A stretch of 39,485 bases of DNA from a virus: IMG/VR virus record IMGVR_UViG_3300045136_000292, positions 1 to 39,485 of that record; one strand, given 5' to 3'. The notes beneath the pieces were generated by a model. The model saw only the letters and a list, made by a program, of their open reading frames with translations. It was not told the DNA's origin and searched no databases. Numbering within the stretch: position 1 is the stretch's first letter; every line of letters starts with the position of its first letter. This document shows positions 33,794-39,485 of this stretch, in pieces. A program made the translations under genes and the position numbers.

Positions 33794-34174
33794 CTATCTA
33801 TTTTCGCATACCAGCGGTACAATTTCGCCGCTTGCCACTCTAAATCCGAACAATACGCATTTATCTTTCCCATTATTTACGGTAATAACTACGTAACACT
33901 CGCTGTTTTCTTCATTACTTGAGATTTTTATAACCTTGTTACCTTCCTTGTACACTACTAACAAGTCTCCAGTTTCATTTACGTTAGCTGGCTCAATAAC
34001 TTCTATCTTATCAGGGTTTATAAGCCCTATCTTTTCAAACAACGCCGCTATTTCGCATAGCAGTACCTTGGCAGCCACCTTATCTTGCCGCCCTTTCGTC
34101 CATATTTTATCTAGTGATTGAGACTTTCCTAGGTCTGTTTCTTTTGTTGTAGCCAAATATCCCTCTATCCGCAT
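33794..34174 (-). CDS. small protein of unknown function
   Basis: The 126-aa protein starts at the ATG at 34174, which has an AAGGAGGAG site eight bases upstream; an open frame further upstream lacks such a site. It has a helical middle (KVAAKVLLCEIAALFEKIGL) and a beta-rich C-terminal half (LLVVYKEGNKVIKISS, CYVVITVNNG, CVLFGFRV). This helix-then-strands plan resembles that of the 104-aa and 110-aa neighbours, though sequence identity is too low to call them paralogues. Second-to-last gene of the P2 cassette. Confidence 0.5.
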   Translation of the reverse strand: MRIEGYLATTKETDLGKSQSLDKIWTKGRQDKVAAKVLLCEIAALFEKIGLINPDKIEVIEPANVNETGDLLVVYKEGNKVIKISSNEENSECYVVITVNNGKDKCVLFGFRVASGEIVPLVCENR

Positions 34175-34296
34175 ATTCTCCTCCTTATGAGCTGGTAGTT
34201 TGTAAGGCGAAGCCGCCGCAAGGCGGTCGTGCTCCCCACTTTTCCCAACTTTTCGCATCTTTGTTGGGTAGGTGAGGAGGCGGGGTGGGTAGGTAT

Positions 34297-34611
34297 TTAG
34301 CTTGCTATTTTAGTTTCGGTTAGGTGTTGGCGTATTCGTTGTATGATGTCGTCACCTTTTTGTACCAGTCCGCTTAGTATGATTCCGTTTTGTAGGCGTA
34401 TTTCGTAGGCGAAGCTTGTGGTGTAGACGGTCACCTTTGCTTTTGCTATGCCTACTGTTGCTAGGTGTAGGAAGGCTGCTGCGCATGCGCATTCTTTTAT
34501 CCAGTTTTTATCTTTTATTGATAATCCGAGCAGTACTTTGGCTAGCTTCAGTGTGTTTTCTGGACAGCCGTCAATCGGCAGTGCTAGGCTGATGCTTTCT
34601 GTGTTGACCAT
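34297..34611 (-). CDS. small protein of unknown function
   Basis: The 104-aa protein contains a Cys/Ala-rich helix (WIKECACAAAFLHLATVGIAKA) followed by strands (VTVYTTSFAYEIRLQNGIILSGLV) and a basic helix at the C-terminus. No family is recognised. GGAGG precedes the ATG at nine bases. Unlike its neighbours, the coding strand here is C-rich rather than G-rich, so strand composition flips locally. Confidence 0.5.
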   Translation of the reverse strand: MVNTESISLALPIDGCPENTLKLAKVLLGLSIKDKNWIKECACAAAFLHLATVGIAKAKVTVYTTSFAYEIRLQNGIILSGLVQKGDDIIQRIRQHLTETKIAS

Positions 34612-34651
34612 AGGTAAGCCTCCATACAGGTTGAGGGTGCGTTGGGCTGTC

Positions 34652-34918
34652 TTACTCTTCCACCTCTTTGACTTCTACTAGCACACCGTTATCGATTAGC
34701 TCTCGGTTGATCAACGCTGCTGTTTTGTCGGCCACTACCAGTGTGTTTGTGCGCAGTTTCTTCGGTAGCTTGCTGATGATTCCCTTCTTCTCCAGCAACT
34801 TGATCAATCCCTCGTCGATGTTTTCAAAGTAGTGTGTGCGGACTACCTTGTTGTCCTTAGTCTTCACTTTGGAGACTGTCCAGATAACCGTTGCCGTTGC
34901 CGCTGCCGTTGCCATCAT
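34652..34918 (-). CDS. small protein of unknown function, first gene of the P2 cassette
   Basis: The 88-aa protein has an Ala/Thr-rich N-terminus, a strand with VIWTVSKVKTK, a helix with GLIKLLEKKGIISKLPKK and an acidic end. No family is recognised. Strong AGGAGG site. It is the first gene downstream of promoter module P2, whose leader is purine-rich and contains a short (GACA)n run. Confidence 0.55.
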   Translation of the reverse strand: MMATAAATATVIWTVSKVKTKDNKVVRTHYFENIDEGLIKLLEKKGIISKLPKKLRTNTLVVADKTAALINRELIDNGVLVEVKEVEE

Positions 34919-34999
34919 TGTTTCGCCTCCTCGTTTAGGTATGCTTTGTCTGTCTGTCTGCCTTCGCTTCCTTGCTTCCTCTCCCTCGTCCTCACCAGT

Positions 35000-35059
35000 A
35001 TATTACCTCTTAGTAGGTAGGAAGTCAACTCCATTTTTCCATTTTCATCATTTTTTCAT
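35000..35059 (-). promoter_or_regulatory. promoter module P2 (leftward)
   Basis: Minus strand: the 18-bp element ATGAAAAAATGATGAAAA (35042-35059, identical to that of P1), 13 bp, TTGACT (35023-35028), 17 bp and TAATAT (35000-35005). The first transcribed bases (CTGGTGAGGA...) also resemble those of P3. The stop codon of the 132-aa gene is embedded in the module. Confidence 0.75.
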
Positions 35060-35454
35060 ACTTCCTCGTTCCGCCGCTTCCGTAAGGCTAGTTCCACTTC
35101 AGCCTTCAGCTCCCTACGCATAACGTCCCTTGGGGTCGTATCGAACCATGCCAGAAACACCTTGCATGCATACGGACTCCCTAACCTTAGATCAGCTCCC
35201 GCACACACGTTTGCAAAATATTCCTCCACTTCGCCCACCTTCGTCAACCTATGACCTCTCCAGCCGCAATAACCTATCGCACAAGCCGCTTCCACCTCAC
35301 GATCCATCAGGGATAATAACGGAGGCGGAGTAGTCGTAGAACCCTGCTGTAGGCTCGGATCATCGTTCTCCAGTCCGTAATACAACGCTTCCAGCGCCGT
35401 AGTCGATAACTCTGGAGCAATTCCCTCTCGCCAGACTTGCCTCCAAGGTTCCAT
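35056..35454 (-). CDS. small protein of unknown function
   Basis: The 132-aa protein is mostly helical, with a Thr/Pro-rich linker (about 41-46) and two segments containing Cys and Trp (ACAIGYCGWRGH and CKVFLAWFD), and a basic C-terminal helix. No family is recognised. It is the last gene of the P3 cassette and begins three bases after the 74-aa gene. Its final codon and stop form part of promoter P2. Confidence 0.5.
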   Translation of the reverse strand: MEPWRQVWREGIAPELSTTALEALYYGLENDDPSLQQGSTTTPPPLLSLMDREVEAACAIGYCGWRGHRLTKVGEVEEYFANVCAGADLRLGSPYACKVFLAWFDTTPRDVMRRELKAEVELALRKRRNEEV

Positions 35455-35457
35455 AGA

Positions 35458-35682
35458 TCAGCCCTCCATATCTAGGTGAGACTCGCCCCAATTGTCCCAT
35501 ACCACACCGTCCCAGTCCAAACACAAGTCAAGCGGCTGGTCACTATACCGCTCTGACTCAATCACGCTCTCTTCCCACATGCGATACGCCTCAGTATCGA
35601 ACATACAGTAGTCGCCCAGCAGCCTGTAAATATTCGGATCACCATAAAACTCGCTGTTGTGCATCATGACGTTGTCCTCCAT
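35458..35682 (-). CDS. small acidic protein of unknown function
   Basis: The 74-aa protein is acidic and rich in Trp, Tyr, Asp and Met, with CLDWDGVVWDNWGES near the end. The DWDGVVWDN part is reminiscent of the first HAD motif, but the protein is far too short for such an enzyme. Start supported by a GGAGG-type site. Small acidic phage proteins often act as inhibitors of host proteins; nothing here proves that. Confidence 0.5.
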   Translation of the reverse strand: MEDNVMMHNSEFYGDPNIYRLLGDYCMFDTEAYRMWEESVIESERYSDQPLDLCLDWDGVVWDNWGESHLDMEG

Positions 35683-35702
35683 ACTTAGGTCAGGATAGGT
35701 AA

Positions 35703-35736
35703 GGGAGGCTAGCCTAGCTAGGTAAGCTCGCCTCCC
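35703..35736. other. strong inverted repeat between two cassette genes
   Basis: GGGAGGC (35703-35709) pairs with GCCTCCC (35730-35736). After one mismatch three more pairs (AGC/GCT) extend the stem, leaving a 12-base loop. The enclosed sequence contains the palindrome CCTAGCTAGG. No T-run follows on either strand, so it may be an attenuator, processing site or protein-binding site rather than a simple terminator. Confidence 0.6.
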
Positions 35737-35772
35737 AGTTATCTGACGTTCACCGCCGGTATTGCTACCCTA

Positions 35773-36039
35773 TCATACCTCAACCTTCGTATAAGGTACG
35801 GTAGCCTTCACCGCCTTCTCGATCAACTTTGCCATATAACCGTACTCGTAAATCCGCACCACATCCTCACCGCGATTCCCAGCCTTCCATGCAGCTTTAC
35901 GGATATAGCTCCACTTCGTAACCACAGGATGCAACTGATTCATTGCCTTGACGATCCGGTCTACCATGCTAAGCGGGATCGTAAACACAGTCACATCATT
36001 CACCAGCTCCCGCCCCTTACGCAGCTCGATGCGGACCAT
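35773..36039 (-). CDS. small basic protein of unknown function, first gene of the P3 cassette
   Basis: The 88-aa protein is basic with an N-terminal strand, a helix (LSMVDRIVKAMNQLHP), a Trp/Lys/Arg-rich helix and a final VKATVPYTKVEV. No family is recognised; charge and size would suit a nucleic-acid-binding protein. It has a GGAGGT site preceded by a short AAAGT pentamer tract. It follows promoter module P3. Confidence 0.55.
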   Translation of the reverse strand: MVRIELRKGRELVNDVTVFTIPLSMVDRIVKAMNQLHPVVTKWSYIRKAAWKAGNRGEDVVRIYEYGYMAKLIEKAVKATVPYTKVEV

Positions 36040-36113
36040 AGCTACCTCCTAGACTTTACTTTACTTTACCTTGATTTAGCTCCGGATTCCCTTCCTCCAT
36101 CATCCTCACTAGT

Positions 36114-36173
36114 ATCTTACCTCCTAGCGGGCGAGAAGTCAACAGGAAAATTCCATTTTCATCATTTCTTCAT
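36114..36173 (-). promoter_or_regulatory. promoter module P3 (leftward)
   Basis: Minus strand: the 18-bp element ATGAAGAAATGATGAAAA (36156-36173), 13 bp, TTGACT (36137-36142), 17 bp and TAAGAT (36114-36119). Compared with P2 the similarity continues into the transcribed region. The stop codon of the 97-aa gene upstream lies in the element. Confidence 0.75.
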
Positions 36174-36463
36174 ATTTCCCCCCTCCCCGCTGAACAGCTA
36201 GACATCGGTGAAAATAACCATGCTCTCATAACCGGACCAGTATCACTACGTAAATTGACCCCAAACACCGGAAAAGACCCGAATGTGGTCATGTACCCCT
36301 TGCTCCTATCCGAAAACGGCGGGATAGGCGGTCCCTTATACTTGGCCGAATAAACAAACGTCCAAAAACGATCCGGTACCGCCCTCTCCAATAACCCCGC
36401 CACCTCAAACGGCGCCCCTCCAGCAACTCCCTCCACCTCCCTCACCACCAAAAAACTGTTCAT
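36170..36463 (-). CDS. MNSFLVV-family protein, short copy
   Basis: Starting at the ATG at 36463, which overlaps the stop of the 250-aa gene (ATGA) and has GGGAGGT upstream, the product is 97 aa. It begins MNSFLVVRE, almost the same as the 250-aa neighbour (MNSFLVVKE), and shares an aromatic WTFVYS/WSFAYR block, a PPF/LPFY turn and a later SFPVF/LFPSF block in the same order. It therefore looks like a shortened tandem duplicate. Function unknown. Confidence 0.55.
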   Translation of the reverse strand: MNSFLVVREVEGVAGGAPFEVAGLLERAVPDRFWTFVYSAKYKGPPIPPFSDRSKGYMTTFGSFPVFGVNLRSDTGPVMRAWLFSPMSSCSAGRGEI

Positions 36464-37212
36464 ACCACCGCCACCTCCCTGTCCCAAGGAAAATTACAAC
36501 TCAGTAAACCCTCCATCCGCTCCACACACACCCTCCACTCCCACAAAACACCTAGCCTCCCATAAGACACACCAGTAAACCGCCGATAACGAACGCGCAC
36601 CCCTCCAGCAGCCCAGCTACGACAATATACCCACCTCTCCAACATACCAAATATACCCACCGCTCCCCCACCCCTCACCCAAATAGCACAACACCCCTCC
36701 GGCCGCACCTCCACACAATCACCCACCTCCGGCAAACACTTCCCCCTGCCCGTAACACTATCAAAACTCTCCTCCCTAACTACGTCAGCATATAACCTCC
36801 AAGTCAATACGTGACCCACATAACGACTAAACTCAGGAACCACGTGCAAACAAGCCTTACTATACCGGCTCCGACCCTTGAATGTCTCTAGCATAAAGCT
36901 TTCAAACTCCCTCTCCACCTCCCTACCGTCACTACCTAGCTTGCCACCACACTCCCTGTACGCCTTACTAACATCATCCCAGCCCCTACCATAAACCGCC
37001 GGGACAAAGCTGGGAAATAAACTGCCGTCACTCCTAACATACTTCAACCTGTCCTTCCCATTGTCGTAAAAGGGAAGAATAACCTCATCATAACCCTCCC
37101 TGTACGCAAAACTCCACCTCCCCAGCTCATCTAGCCAAAGACGACCCACTACGTCCAGAAAATAAGGCTCGCCTCTCCCCGCTCCCTCTTTGACCACTAG
37201 GAAGCTGTTCAT
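36460..37212 (-). CDS. MNSFLVV-family protein, long copy
   Basis: The 250-aa protein is rich in Gly, Arg, Val, Trp and Cys. The coding strand is markedly G-rich and the gene has a higher G+C content than most of the genome, which may signal recent acquisition. The N-terminal 80 residues match the downstream 97-aa protein in block order. No family is recognised. It follows the tRNA-Ile gene and has a GAGGG site. It is part of the cassette that begins at promoter P4. Confidence 0.55.
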   Translation of the reverse strand: MNSFLVVKEGAGRGEPYFLDVVGRLWLDELGRWSFAYREGYDEVILPFYDNGKDRLKYVRSDGSLFPSFVPAVYGRGWDDVSKAYRECGGKLGSDGREVEREFESFMLETFKGRSRYSKACLHVVPEFSRYVGHVLTWRLYADVVREESFDSVTGRGKCLPEVGDCVEVRPEGCCAIWVRGGGAVGIFGMLERWVYCRSWAAGGVRVRYRRFTGVSYGRLGVLWEWRVCVERMEGLLSCNFPWDREVAVV

Positions 37213-37259
37213 CTACTACCCTCACCACAACGCATTCACCAAATCTTCACATTACCTAC

Positions 37260-37333
37260 TAGTCCGGCTGGGACTCGAACCCAGAACCTTCGGCTTATAA
37301 GGCCGACGCTCTCGCCTGTTGAGCTACCGGACA
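37260..37333 (-). tRNA. tRNA-Ile (anticodon TAT, reads AUA)
   Basis: The cloverleaf has a D stem GCTC/GAGC, anticodon stem TCGGC/GCCGA with loop CTTATAA, T arm CTGGG-TTCGAGT-CCCAG and acceptor stem TGTCCGG/CCGGACT. Only the terminal 1-72 pair is a T-T mismatch. Anticodon TAT reads the Ile codon AUA. The 3' CCA is not encoded. It lies between the 152-aa and 250-aa genes. Confidence 0.88.
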
Positions 37334-37792
37334 TTACGTATCCAGGAATGTTACGATATGTAAGCTTCCCAGTCCGTCATATACATGTTTTAGCGTATCA
37401 TATAGCCTCTTGCAGTCATCAGTAAGGTCATCGTATGTTGCTGTAAAGTATCTCTCCTCTTGTTCATTGTAACCTGACCAGCCAGTGTCGCCCAGCCATA
37501 TGTTAGCTAGCAGTCTTATACTTAGATACTTTCTGTAATCCTCCCAGCTTTCCCAGTCTTCGTTTATACCAGGGAAGAAGTACTCGACACACCTTCCAGT
37601 ATCTGATCCGACATACACCTCCCCGCAAAACTGGTAACAATCCTTAGCTCCACATATACCTACATCGTAAGATTCAAACTCGTCTGGTACCACAAAAAGA
37701 CGGACAAACATGCCGCCTTCCTTAGTATCTTTGTATCGACTATCTCCTATAGGGAACCTTACACCACCAGCAACCTTGTGCGTTCTGCGCAT
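37334..37792 (-). CDS. protein of unknown function
   Basis: The 152-aa protein is acidic and rich in Tyr, Asp, Gly and Cys, with three Cys at about 46-55 (GICGAKDCYQFCGEVY), a WESWEDYRKYLSIRLLANIWLG helix and a C-terminal helix. No family is recognised. It starts one base after the stop of the 154-aa gene, whose last codons supply its GAGGAGG site, so the two are coupled. The tRNA-Ile gene follows directly. Confidence 0.5.
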   Translation of the reverse strand: MRRTHKVAGGVRFPIGDSRYKDTKEGGMFVRLFVVPDEFESYDVGICGAKDCYQFCGEVYVGSDTGRCVEYFFPGINEDWESWEDYRKYLSIRLLANIWLGDTGWSGYNEQEERYFTATYDDLTDDCKRLYDTLKHVYDGLGSLHIVTFLDT

Positions 37793-37793
37793 A

Positions 37794-38258
37794 TCATGCC
37801 TCCTCGGCGCCCTTGATCAGCTCCTCCATCTTAGACCAGAACCTTTCCTCCCTTTTTTCAGGTGTAAAAAGCCAGCCGAACCGCTCCTGTACCATTCCTT
37901 TAGGACTACTTACGCAGACTAGTATGTTACTGTCGTATTTTATTGAGATACTAATCTCATATCCCAATCTACCGGCAGATTCCAGACATACGGAGATAGA
38001 CTTATCACTAACTTGCATGTTATAGGTTCTATCCTTAGACCGCTTACTTAGCTTGTCCTCCAACAAGGCTAGAAACTTTAGGAATATGTTTTTTACAGTA
38101 GTATAATTGCTAAGATATGTCTCAACCCACGTCCTAACACTGCTCGCCTTTTCCTCCCAAGTATAGTTACCGCAGACTGCGCATAATCTTTCCGAGAAGA
38201 CTTTATTGCTGCCGTACATATTGACCATGTAGTCATAGTACCTATACTCGGTCACCAT
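37794..38258 (-). CDS. protein of unknown function, first gene of the P4 cassette
   Basis: The 154-aa protein has a Tyr-rich N-terminus with CAVCGNYTW, a helix-rich middle and a beta-rich segment (SISVCLESAGRLGYEISISIKYDSNILVCVSS). No family is recognised. A GGAGCTAG site precedes the ATG. It is the first gene downstream of promoter module P4 and is coupled to the 152-aa gene. Confidence 0.5.
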   Translation of the reverse strand: MVTEYRYYDYMVNMYGSNKVFSERLCAVCGNYTWEEKASSVRTWVETYLSNYTTVKNIFLKFLALLEDKLSKRSKDRTYNMQVSDKSISVCLESAGRLGYEISISIKYDSNILVCVSSPKGMVQERFGWLFTPEKREERFWSKMEELIKGAEEA

Positions 38259-38301
38259 AGCTAGCTCCTAGGCATGCGTTGCTCTTTTACCTTACACCGG
38301 T

Positions 38302-38360
38302 ATTTTAGCTCACCTGATTGCGCAGTCAACCCAGAAAAACGAATTTCATCATTTTCTCAT
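38302..38360 (-). promoter_or_regulatory. promoter module P4 (leftward)
   Basis: Minus strand: the element ATGAGAAAATGATGAAAT (38343-38360), 13 bp, TTGACT (38324-38329), 16 bp and TAAAAT (38302-38307). It is the most diverged copy but keeps the 13-bp spacing. Confidence 0.7.
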
Positions 38361-38366
38361 AATTGA

Positions 38367-39086
38367 CTACTTTCTCAGCCCAGCGAGCACCGAGAACATT
38401 CCAATGTTGGGTACTTCCATGCTAATTTGTTCATATTGCACATTCCACCCCTCGCGGTCAAAGGTAAGGTTGTCTGACCACAGATATAGACAGCTCATGC
38501 AGCTTGTGCTACCCATGTTTTTGTGCTGAGAACCTGTACACCTTACCCTGAATCTTTGAAGCAACCTGTTTCTTAGCAGATTTACTTCCTCTTCAAGCTC
38601 TCCCCAGAAACAAGCAACGTCCTTGAAAAAGTCAAGTCGACAAGGAACCTGAAGATCATCCCCTAACTTCAGAATTACCATATTGTCCCGGATATGAGTA
38701 TAACACGTAAGACCTTCAGTAAAGTTGACAATGTTATCTCCCTTACTTATGGCATTTTTCAATCCCTCAATATATCTTTTAGTAGCTTTGGCGGTATGGT
38801 TATTGAATACAGGCTGACTTGCCAAGCTTTCTACCCAGCCGTTCGCTTTATATACTTTATCCATCTTTAGGTCTACACTAGGTTCAAAGTCCATAACCAC
38901 CGGTCCTATTCGGTCTGTCGATAGGCTTGCTATAAACATAAAGTAGCTGTTCATATAAACTATATGAGAGTCGCTTTCAAAATAATCACTCCCCCACTCA
39001 TCCTTTCTGCAACCTAAGGATTTACGCATCCTACCGTCTAGCTTCCATAAGGCATTCCGTAGGTACAAAAAGGCTTCCCGACTCAT
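38367..39086 (-). CDS. protein of unknown function
   Basis: The 239-aa protein has mixed helix and strand, with several Cys in the second half, including CTGSQHKNMGSTSCMSC (a possible metal-binding cluster) followed by WSDNLTFDREGW. No family is recognised. It is the third gene of the cassette that starts at promoter P1 (SSB-like, 75-aa, 239-aa, counted across the contig junction). Its stop lies just before promoter P4. A GGGAGGG-type site precedes the ATG. Confidence 0.5.
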   Translation of the reverse strand: MSREAFLYLRNALWKLDGRMRKSLGCRKDEWGSDYFESDSHIVYMNSYFMFIASLSTDRIGPVVMDFEPSVDLKMDKVYKANGWVESLASQPVFNNHTAKATKRYIEGLKNAISKGDNIVNFTEGLTCYTHIRDNMVILKLGDDLQVPCRLDFFKDVACFWGELEEEVNLLRNRLLQRFRVRCTGSQHKNMGSTSCMSCLYLWSDNLTFDREGWNVQYEQISMEVPNIGMFSVLAGLRK

Positions 39087-39116
39087 ACTACCCTCCCCCG
39101 CTGTAGCGCTTTAGCA

Positions 39117-39344
39117 TCAGTCTGATTCCTCCAAGCTCAAAGTTACTACATAATCTTTACCATCATGACGAACCAGCTCCCTAACCACCCTGCGTATTTG
39201 ACTATGTTCTATCTCATATACGCACATAAAGCTTACAAAGAAGATAAGGGCATCCGCTAGCCCTACCTTTGCGCTTTTTCGCAGAGTAAGGGATACGCCT
39301 TCCGTGGCGTTCATCACCAACCCTGTTTCACTGCTCGCGGACAT
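39117..39344 (-). CDS. small protein with one hydrophobic segment
   Basis: The 75-aa protein has a Ser/Thr-rich N-terminus, a hydrophobic stretch LADALIFFVSFMCVYEI (about 29-45) that could span a membrane, and a charged C-terminus. No family is recognised. The first ATG has GAGG upstream; a second ATG at residue 11 is possible. It lies 17 bases after the SSB-like gene in the circular map. A membrane role is possible, but the hydrophobic part may also be a buried helix. Confidence 0.5.
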   Translation of the reverse strand: MSASSETGLVMNATEGVSLTLRKSAKVGLADALIFFVSFMCVYEIEHSQIRRVVRELVRHDGKDYVVTLSLEESD

Positions 39345-39358
39345 ACCTAGTCCTCAGC

Positions 39359-39485
39359 CCTCAAAACGGCACATCATCGTCTTCTTCGTCACCCTCTTCG
39401 TTGTCGTCACCACCACTATCGTCAGATTCTTCCTCGTCACCCTCCCCCTCGTCCAGATAGGAATCCTGTTCCTCGGTATCTGCCT
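39359..39485. repeat. terminal direct repeat, right copy
   Basis: Identical to 1-127. It contains the 3' end of the SSB-like gene (stop at 39361) and should be counted once when the genome is closed. Confidence 0.9.

Noticed and set aside
35458-35682. HAD phosphatase domain in the 74-aa protein
   Set aside because: Only a DWDGVV-like motif is present; the protein is too short and lacks the other motifs.
1-39485. Prophage attachment sites or a mobile element at the identical ends
   Set aside because: The repeat lies inside a coding sequence, equals an assembler k-mer length, and no integrase or transposase is present.

Overview
This window is the complete genome of a tailed double-stranded DNA phage (Caudoviricetes), recovered as one circular contig. 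Its last 127 bases (39359-39485) repeat its first 127 exactly, so the unique length is 39,358 bp. A large and small terminase, portal, HK97-type capsid, a tape measure and two tail-tube-like proteins, with no sheath gene seen, point to a long non-contractile tail (siphovirus-like). The host is a bacterium: ribosome binding sites are strong GGAGG/AAGGAGG types and several promoters match the sigma-70 consensus (TTGACT or TTGATT, 16-17 bp, TANNAT-like). Two phage tRNAs decode AGA and AUA. These codons look frequent here and are favoured by many thermophiles, but the sequence alone does not name the host. No integrase, repressor or other lysogeny gene is visible, so a lytic life style is likely. 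No endolysin or holin is recognisable.

Layout, mostly on the minus strand. (1) 25.3 kb down to about 3.4 kb is a long late operon in the order terminase, portal, 611-aa protein, prohead protease with a nested scaffold, decoration-like protein, major capsid, connectors, membrane-anchored trypsin-like protease, tail proteins, a frameshifted tail-assembly chaperone, tape measure, tail tip/fibre proteins, a beta-propeller protein, a phosphoribosyltransferase-HAD fusion, tRNA-Arg and a nucleotide kinase. (2) 3.3 to 0.6 kb holds ThyX, an adenine methyltransferase and dCTP deaminase, with one small plus-strand gene between them. (3) From 0.5 kb across the contig junction back to 33.3 kb are small, mostly unrecognised early-type genes in short cassettes. 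Four cassettes begin with the same promoter module: an 18-bp A-rich element, exactly 13 bp, TTGACT, 16-17 bp, and a -10 box. The first gene after one module encodes a protein with an SSB-like DDDVPF tail. (4) A 0.5-kb non-coding stretch at 32.84-33.33 kb carries a degenerate pentanucleotide array and is my best guess for a replication origin. (5) 32.8 to 27.1 kb is the replication operon: class II ribonucleotide reductase, SF3-like helicase, a sigma-like protein and a family A DNA polymerase. (6) Two plus-strand genes, a DHH-family nuclease and a RusA-like resolvase, sit between the replication and late operons.

Together the metabolic genes form a deoxynucleotide supply line: the reductase makes dNTPs, dCTP deaminase makes dUTP, ThyX makes dTMP, and a P-loop kinase probably phosphorylates dTMP or another dNMP. 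Polymerase, helicase, SSB-like protein, RecJ-like nuclease and resolvase handle replication and recombination. The sigma-like protein may switch transcription to the late operon.
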